Assembly (NCBI GenBank): GCA_003013855.2 | Contig: ML058440.1 | Coordinates: forward strand, 1,488,001 to 1,552,000 | Direction of reading: 5' to 3' | DNA length: 64,000 bases | DNA from: Liriodendron chinense | Taxonomy: Eukaryota; Streptophyta; Magnoliopsida; Magnoliales; Magnoliaceae | Shown: piece by piece, positions 56,993 to 64,000 of the stretch | How positions within the stretch are numbered: position 1 is the stretch's first letter | Layout of the letters: each line of letters begins with the position of its first letter | Made by a program: the position numbers and the translations under genes | The notes under the pieces: generated by a model | Databases searched by the model: none | What the model was told of the DNA's origin: nothing | What the model saw: only the letters and a program-made list of their open reading frames with translations

Positions 56993-59900
56993 TTATAAGC
57001 GTGATGCCTTGTCATCTTCATCAAGCTCCATCTTTTGTGAATTGCTATTTCTGGATGTGGAAGAAACAAAGGAAAGGGGAGATTGCTTTGTCCATTGTCT
57101 TATGTCTAAGGCTCTCTTTGAGGGCTTCTTCTCTTGGGCATGTGTTATCTTGCCACCAGTGGCGCCGGCTTGTCTCTTCTTTGTTATGGCAATGGCAAGA
57201 TCATTCGGAAACAAGGAACGCCACACAAATGCATGGAGAAAAGTCGAGATGAGCAGCGAGGAGACCATTGTGGACGACATTAGGGAGAGGGTCACGGCGA
57301 GCCCCCTGCTGAATAAGCAGGGGACTTGCTCAGCGTACTTAATGGTGGCCAATGATGCAGTCGTCATGGGGAAGGTGTAGGACCACCATGCTACTGAAAA
57401 CCTGCACAAATACATGATGCAACCATATGGCACACTTAGCTTGTGATCTCTCAAGAAACCTATAGACCACGGGCTGACAGCGCCCTGCCCAACTGGCCTG
57501 ACCCTGCCCCATTGATTCTACATCATCTGTAAATGACTATCTGCAAGGGTTGTGCGAATCTGCACACATGTGCATTCGCATAACGTGGAAACGGGCACCT
57601 GCCTTTTGCATCGCGGCCACCAACCATGTGATACTGCATCTCTACCATGTATAACTTCACAACGATACTGTCATCAGGTGGGCCACACGCGTACGGTTGA
57701 AGAAATTTGCCCATTGTAGATAAGCCATGTCCGTGCAATGGCCCACCTGATGATCATATCGAAATGAATGTGTGCCTTGTTTCCGTGTGTGACACTGGTT
57801 GAAAACAGATCAGTGAAGACAAGGACCCGTTGTAGGTTATCTAAGGTACAACCCATTTTTTTTTTTTTTTACCAGCATCAAATTCTGAAGGAATGGAAAA
57901 GATGGGTTGTAGCGTACAACCGGTTGTAGCTGATCAGCCTACCAAGTTTTCTGGTGAATGCAAAAGCAGAGGGGAGGGCATGTATGTACCTGAAGCCCCA
58001 GAAGAAATTGATCCGCACCACAAGAGAAACGTAGAGAAACAAGGCAATGAAGTAACAAGTCCTTGACAACCCATCAAATTCTCCATATATGGCTGCCCAT
58101 GCAATGCTTGCCGCCGATGGTGCCGCGATGAACATCGAGAACACTGGGTGCAGCTCCTTTGGCAACGCCTCGCTCGTCGGCAGCCGTTGATACAGCGTCA
58201 CAAACACCACGACATAATGCGCCAATCCTACGGCCCAAAAGAACTTGGCAGGCTCCTTCCACCCGACCTTGCATGCCAAGATTGCACCCACAAAGTTCCC
58301 GACCACCGACAGGTGCGACGACGGGTTGGCCACCTTGGAGAGACGCCGCTTGCCGCCTGAGAGCCATTGGCCATAGATTTTTAGCTCTAGGAAGAAAACC
58401 GGCGCCATGAATGAGCACCAAACGGCTGGGTGCAGTTTTGGGCCCACTAGTTTCGGTGGGGCTACCGATGGCGAGGAACATGCAGACGATCCAGGGAGCG
58501 AAGAAGAAGTTGATGCGGACGGGGTGGTAGAACTCCCTTCGGACGGCTTCAAAGTAGAAGACGCATTTCAAGAGGTAGGTTAGAAAGACGGAGAGGAGGA
58601 CGGCGAGGGAGAGATGCCAAAGGATGAGGTTGATTAGTGGGGTTATGTGGAGGAATTGGGTGGCTGGGCTCGACGCAAGTGCATCCCACAGGATGGTTTG
58701 GCTGCCTAGGCCAAGGCAGATACCAAAGCAGCCGATAGGAAATCGGAGAAGGAAGGGCCACAGCTCATCTTTCGGGAGGAGAATGTCTTCGAAGTCCTGC
58801 AAGATGGTGGCGGTGGTGAGGATGACAACGGATATATTTTTACTTACATTATGATTATCATCTCCGACTAGAACTGCACACGAGCCGAGCTCAAGCGGAG
58901 CTTGGCCCTGCTTGAGCTTGGCTAGATCAGTGGCCCATTGAGCTTGAGCTTGAGCTTGTCTTGGCTTGAGCATTGAGCTCAGAACAACCACTTGAGCTGA
59001 GCGAGCTTTGTTCGAGCCAAGCCGATCAAGCTCTATCAAGGTGGCTTTGTCTTCTTCTTTTTCTTGTTTTTTTTAAACAATAATATATAACTAGCTTATA
59101 ATTATAAATAATTCAAATTTAAATTATAAACACTATATAAACAATTATAAATTTAAACAAAAATAACCATTTAAAGTTTAAATTGTCGCAACCTTACCTG
59201 ACCTATTAATCTGACTCAAATCAAATCATTGACCCAACCCAACCTAATTCTACCAAACCCACTGACCTATTGCGCAGCAAGCTAACAACGCCAGTGAACT
59301 GAAATCCAATCTTTGATGTCACCCACAAATGATAAATAAGAAGAAATAATAACTAGAAGCAGAATTCAATCAAACCAACAAACCACAAAACAATATTTAC
59401 ATGGAAAAACCTCAATAAGGGTAAAAATCACGAATGCAAAATTTCATTATGAAAAAAACGAAGTTACAATGAATAAATTCACCTTCTCCTATGCTCCCAT
59501 GCATAGAGATGGCCCTTTTTGCTAACCCCTTCTCTTTTTCTCACCTTGGACGTATGAAAATTTTAATCACATACCCTAATCTCGAATTACAACCCTTTAT
59601 AAAGTATAGAACGAAAATAGGAGTTAAAGTAGGAAACCGCGCGTAAACAGATTTAGTCGAGCGCCCAATAGATATCAAATCTGTCTAGCGAGTTAACATG
59701 AGAAATAGTCGAATTTCGAGCGTCCAACCCAACATAGTCGGGCAATCGCCCTGGGCTCCGAGCGCCCAGTCAATATGTCATCGGGCGCCCGACTATATCA
59801 GAAATAGTCCTAGAGACATTTAGTCTCTCTGGGTGAATTTTGGACGCCCAGTCACTGACCGTCAAGGCACCCGACCACCGCAGGCTAGCAAATCTGATGT

Positions 59901-60333
59901 GTGATTGGCTTCACGCCTCATCATGACCTGACTTGACCCAACCGTACTCGAACCCACTGACTTGACTTAACCCAACTCACTGACCTGATTCAATTCAACC
60001 CATTGACTCGACTCGACCCTACCTTACCTAACTCAACCCAACCCACTTACTTGACTCAACTCAACCCACTAACCCAACCCTGCCCGACCCACTGACCTGA
60101 CTCGACTCGACCCGACCCGACCCAACCTAACCCAACCAGCTGACTCGACCCCAATCCAACCCAAAAAAACACCAAAACTAGCCTCATTTTAGGTTGTTCC
60201 CTATTTTGAACAAAATAAACCTAAAATAAGAAGAAAAAAATATACAAAAGCCTACCTGTTTGGAAAGAATGAAACCCACGGTGGATGCTCGGGAGTTCGC
60301 TGCCGGGTGCGGTGCAGGGAGGAAGTCGGAACG

Positions 60334-60377
<44 letters not shown>

Positions 60378-60510
60378 AAACTTGAAAGATTAGGAGGGAG
60401 GAAAAGATAGGGAGCGGGGTAGGGGCAGGAGCGCAGTGGGTTGGGTGGGAGTGAAAATGAAATGAAAAAAAAAAAAAAGAGTGAATGGGGCCGAGTAGAG
60501 TTAGGTTTTG

Positions 60511-60588
<78 letters not shown>

Positions 60589-62408
60589 TGAACTCAAGTC
60601 AAGTCAAGCTTTTTTTCGAGCTTCAAGCTTCGAGCCAAGCTCACTCGTATTCGAGCTTGACTTGTTTACTAATGAGCTTTCAAAATCAAGTTTAAGCTTG
60701 CGCGAATTGACGTACAAGCCCAGCTTAAATGAGTTGAGCTGAACGAGGTTTTCGAATTAACTTAGCTTATGTGCAGCCCTAACTCCAACAATGATCATTG
60801 TCATCGTTGTATGGAACCGTTGACCTGATGGGCCTATTATGGATGAGGAATGCCCTCAAAAATCCTTAATTAGGAATAAAATCACATGGGGAAATGCCGT
60901 GTGATTCGATGGCCAGGATCTTTTGATCTGGGAGAATTTTGGGTAACCTTGCTCATTTTGGGTCCCATCAGATCTCTGAAAAACCTGGGCCCATGGAGCT
61001 CGGATTAGGTACTACCGAGCCTGTCCCAAGCTCAGGATAGGTCTGACGTGGCACATACCTGTCACATTTGTATTGGTGAACGGCACATGGTCAGAAGAGA
61101 CCTGCCACATCAGCAAGCCTGACACAATTATGCCACGCCTCCTCTCCAATAGCATGAAGTGGGGCCCAAAAAAAAAAAAAAAAAACCAAGTCAATCTGTA
61201 ACATGCTCGGATTAGCTACTCTTCCCATACAGTTGCAGATATGGGTCCAATCCTTGACACTGAAGCATGGCCCACCAACCCGAGCAGGTGTAAATCCCAA
61301 CCACAGAATCCAGAGGCATGTTGCAGATGGCTTCGTTTTTTTTTTTTTTGTGGGCCCCACTTCATGCTATCATGCATGATCCATCATTGCATCTTATCCG
61401 TCCTAATTCACAAACCTCATGATCAGCAGGTCCACCAATGGCACATTAGAGGATCTTGAATTCAGTATCTTTGACTTTGGTGAAGTCTTCATCATCTGGA
61501 CCAGCACAGAGAGCTGTCCTTGATCAAGAACCATATATGTGGGACCCGTGCATGAGATCCAGTACGTTCGTCAGGTGGGCCATCCCATTGACGATCGATC
61601 ACTGATCAGATGTCTGAACCATCCAATCAATCGCTTAGAAAGAGGCTCATAGCCAAAAAAAAAAAAAAAAAAAAAAAAACAGTCCCCTTTCAGCGGCCAA
61701 AAACCTCTGTCACACATCTATCATCGCCCATTCTACAAGTTTTTCTAAGCAATTGACCTCAAATGATGGTTCCCACCTAATGAACGGTCTCAATCTTGTT
61801 AATGCATGCGGTGCCTATGGTTTTAGTTCAAAGAATTCCATGGATGACAAGGAAAGAACCATAACCATTTTCATCTCTAAAATGATAGTAGAAGGGATGA
61901 TGAACATTACCTTCACTTGATCGAGCTCAGGTCCTCTCAAGGCTGCGAAGTACCTCCCGGCATTCGGAATGGTTCGATGAACTGATTCATCTGGTCCATT
62001 GCAAGAGTCCTCCTTTGAATCTGCCTCCATCTCCTTCCTCACCGGCAAGGACAATGAATTCTGCTTATGAAGAGTCGACTTCGTCCGAAAAATACTGAAA
62101 TCTCCCTTCCTACCTTCTCCAACTCTATTAGCTGTAGCAAAGCCTCCGAAACTCTTACCATTCCGTGCAAGAACCCTTCGTTCGTCCTTACTAGCCTTGG
62201 ATTCTCTACTGAGCACTGAAAATCCAGTCTCGAGCGAGACTTGCCGACTGAAACTTCGGTTGGGTCTCCTTTGTTCCTTGAATCTGATGGGTCGGTTCGG
62301 TATCTTGCGCTGATCATTGGGGTTAGGCCGCTCTTCTTCGGTGGCGATCTGATGGATATCGACCAAGTGGCCTTGTATGGAGCTTGGAGAAGTTGGTTTC
62401 ATGGCCAT
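56993..62408 (-). CDS. SLAC1: SLAC1 S-type anion channel, one apparent frameshift
   Basis: Three minus-strand exons: 62408-61911, 58796-57990 and 57401-56993, all GT-AG. The N-terminus MAMKPTSPSS leads to FSRQVSLETGFSVLSRES, SFGGF, FRTKSTLHKQNSLSL and AGRYFAALRGPELDQVK. These are diagnostic of SLAC1 rather than SLAH paralogues, and residues ~58 and ~118 sit where Arabidopsis SLAC1 has kinase-target serines S59 and S120. Exon 2 has ILLPKDELWPFLLRFPIGCF, YFEAVRREFYHPVRINFFFA, ELKIYGQWLSGGKRRLSKVA and NPSSHLSVVGNFVGAILA; exon 3 has FSVAWWSYTFPMTTAS and FPNDLAIAITK. The family is a ten-helix guard-cell plasma-membrane chloride/nitrate channel of stomatal closure. Exon 2 is 807 bp where 806 is needed. 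The frame changes at 58465-58466 after CMFLAIG, which would stop translation at 58074 with ~276 native residues. Corrected length ~570 against 556 in Arabidopsis. Confidence 0.88.
59268..59923 (-). mobile_element. Solo Copia-type LTR with 5-bp duplication
   Basis: Homologous to 25584-26213: shared TTGCGCAGCAAGC, ATAATAACTAGAAG, AAAAACCTCAA..AAGGGTAAAAA, GAAGTTACAA and CTCACCTTGGACGTATG. TGACC at 59263-59267 and 59924-59928 is the duplication, so the LTR spans 656 bp with no internal region. Confidence 0.8.
60512..60586. repeat. (TA)n microsatellite of ~75 bp
   Basis: Uninterrupted TA dinucleotides within the hAT element of SLAC1 intron 1. The short frames encoding YIYIYI repeats across it are artefacts. 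Confidence 0.9.
61150..61369. repeat. Inverted repeat with A-run and T-run arms in SLAC1 intron 1
   Basis: TAGCATGAAGTGGGGCCC followed by A17-18 (61150-61185) is mirrored by T14 then GTGGGCCCCACTTCATGCTA (61336-61369), separated by ~150 bp. It may be a MITE or two opposed copies of a GGGCCC-type repeat; no duplication seen. A further A25 run lies at 61655-61679. Confidence 0.7.
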
Positions 62409-62467
62409 TTTAGATGGAAGTTGATAAAACAATTACATATACAACTGATGAAAGTAACCTTTCCTTG

Positions 62468-62475
62468 TTTATATA
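62468..62475 (-). promoter_or_regulatory. Candidate TATA box of SLAC1
   Basis: TATATAAA on the minus strand, about 60 bp before the chosen ATG (62408). This implies a short leader of about 30 bases. Strength is judged from sequence only. Confidence 0.5.
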
Positions 62476-64000
62476 GAGAAAAATAATGCTTCTGTACTCT
62501 CAGTGCATGTAAAACTTCTACCTCCATCACGCTTTTTTCTTAACCAATGTACAGTTTGATCATTGATCTGGACCATCCATTGGGCCCAATACACTTTAAA
62601 GGCCCACCATGAGAAAATTCACTGATCGATGGACCATTAATAAACAAAGAAACCAACCATAAATCTATATCCACTCGGTCTACCCCACTTTGCTTATATC
62701 CATCAAGAATGGCTTCAATCAATTGGTGTTCCATGGCTTAGATCCTCCAACAAATGTATGTTTTTTCATGGCTGGCCCAAGAAAAATTGATATGCTGGAC
62801 CTGATGAATGGCACAGATAGAAGTGTCCACAAAGTGCACAGTGGTGCACTTAAAAAGTTTATGTACACACAGGTGCACCGGATGCTTTCTCTAATAGCCA
62901 TACATTCAATACATATGAGTTTTGGTCAAGTGGGTGTATTGGAAAATCACGAGAGATAGGAGCATCTGCTACTGGTGGTGGTGGTTTGATGGAGGTTGGA
63001 GAGGCAGACTCTTGAAAGAGAAGGGTTGTTGAAGACTATCACGTGACTTAGTGGAGATTGTGTGGTTTGAGAAGAGTTTTGTAGGAGAGATGTTACAGCT
63101 TACAGAGCAATGGAGATTGGAGTGAGAGTATTGATGATTTTCACGGGCGTAGGCTGAGGTGTGTACCGTAGAGAAAGAAAACCCAACTTGCATGCATGCA
63201 AGAAAGAGACTTTGCTTTTTAAGCTTTACGTGATGCGTGGCTCGCATCGATTCTGACTTGTGGGGATAGTCGTTCTGTAATTCAGACCATTGGTCTGTTG
63301 TGTGCAGCCATGGATGGACTATGCGTCAAAAGTATCCTTGATAGGACAATCTTAACCTTTAGATTGAAGGGAAATAAAACAACGGTCATAGTTCAATCAC
63401 GTAACAGGTCCTAAGATTGGTCGCTAGGACCTTCAAAATTTTCAGGGTGTTCTCCATCCTCTGTAGGATTCAACATATGAACGGTCTGGATTAGTGGACT
63501 ATGGGCACACTTTTCAAAAATTCAAAACCCATCTATCCTGTCCAGATAAGTGTGCCACGGGCCATCAACCTGGACCCCTGACACCCGATGGACCCGATCT
63601 ATTACAGGTCGATTTTTCCATAACCATTTAGGATCGGTTTCGGGTTCGATACTCTGGACCCGGTCACATTCGGGTTTAGTGGGGTTGGGGTCAGTCAAGT
63701 TAAATTTATAAGTAAAACTATATATATATATATATATATATAATAATCAATTTGCTTATTAGACACGGACCCGACTGACCCGAACCAACCTGAAATTAAC
63801 CAAGCCTATGAGACTCGATCTTTAAAAGATGGTTTGGCAGACATGATCGGATCCAAAGCAGACCCGAATATGCTGGGACCCGACCCGTTTACAGCTCAAT
63901 ACATCATACAATTCCTCTGTACATGTGTGCCTCGTGTATGGAAATCAAGTGTTAAATAGCATTCTATCCTTTCCCATCAAGATTGAAAGGTAGTAAACCA
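62476..64000. other. SLAC1 upstream region with a decayed GGGTC-type element
   Basis: 62476-63550 shows common-repeat words (TGGGCCCAATACACTTTAAA, GGCCCACCATGAGAAAA) but no gene. 63590-63897 (GACCCGATCTATTACAGG ... GACCCGTTTACAGCTCAATA, with a TA tract at about 63718-63742) resembles a badly decayed member of the GGGTC-rich hAT-type group; no octamer duplication found. Confidence 0.45.

Larger units (their letters stand above)
58869..60781. mobile_element. hAT-type GAGCC-rich element in SLAC1 intron 1, holding an LTR
   Basis: It starts TAGAACTGCACACGAGCCGA and ends TAGCTTATGTGCAGCCCTA. The flanking octamers TCTCCGAC (58861-58868) and ACTCCAAC (60782-60789) agree at 6 of 8. It is the same family as 44946-45723. 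The core has GACCTGACCCAACCC-type words, an (AG)n tract (about 60337-60373) and a (TA)n tract. A solo LTR interrupts it. Confidence 0.75.

Noticed and set aside
57993..58410. Several plus-strand frames over SLAC1 exon 2
   Set aside because: Antisense shadows of a conserved channel exon.
60441..60742. Frames encoding YIYIYI repeats
   Set aside because: Translation of the (TA)n microsatellite.
1..64000. tRNA, rRNA or snRNA genes
   Set aside because: Only SINE-embedded A/B boxes were found; no cloverleaf-compatible tRNA gene or rRNA segment was recognised by eye.

Overview
This 64-kb window is nuclear DNA from a flowering plant. It contains spliced genes with GT-AG introns, long introns, homopolymer-tailed retroelements, a decayed plastid-DNA insertion and very dense non-autonomous transposons. 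A degenerate 'GGGCCCACCATGATGTATG / ATCCACNCCGTCCATCC' repeat recurs dozens of times. From general familiarity it suggests a magnoliid-type woody angiosperm, but that is inference only. No bacterial, viral or CRISPR features were seen.

Five genes can be supported. (1) 4950-5595 (+): the 3' exons of a ribosomal protein L25/TL5 (CTC)-family gene whose 5' exons I cannot find. (2) 8839-9864 (+): a single-exon DUF688-type protein with two WEEKPG motifs. (3) 10847-13593 (-): a four-exon ACS10/ACS12-type aminotransferase. (4) 41231-54825 (+): an 18-exon TPX2-like (TPXL2/TPXL3-type) microtubule and Aurora-associated protein whose exons sum to an open frame of 501 residues. (5) 56993-62408 (-): a three-exon SLAC1 guard-cell anion-channel gene that is full length except for one apparent +1 frameshift near 58465. 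The TPXL and SLAC1 genes are convergent. The others show no operon-like relationship.

Between and inside the genes is a layered transposon landscape. The left arm (1-4800) holds an RTE LINE tail, a tRNA-derived SINE, a 5'-truncated L1 LINE, a plastid rpl14/rpoA mosaic and a hAT element that itself carries a truncated LINE. The region 13.9-30 kb is almost all MITE-like DNA: a Mutator-type element with 9-bp target duplications, a GCGGATT-ended Mutator-type family, several hAT-type elements (TAGRGCTG ends, 8-bp duplications), a dimeric SINE, a solo Copia LTR and a decayed DUF1985 transposon gene. At 30.7-40.4 kb lies a tandem array of about 2.38-kb units (three full plus one partial). These units are interrupted by at least five younger elements, and pre- and post-insertion sites can be read by comparing units.

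The most informative observations are the precise nested insertions with matching target duplications, a 30-bp 'micro-element' that retains its target duplication, the set of low-complexity hAT elements sharing only their outermost 8 bp, the SLAC1 frameshift, and a possible N-terminal frame change in the ACS10/12-type gene. All coordinates come from reading the sequence by eye; family names rest on recognised motifs, not on searches.
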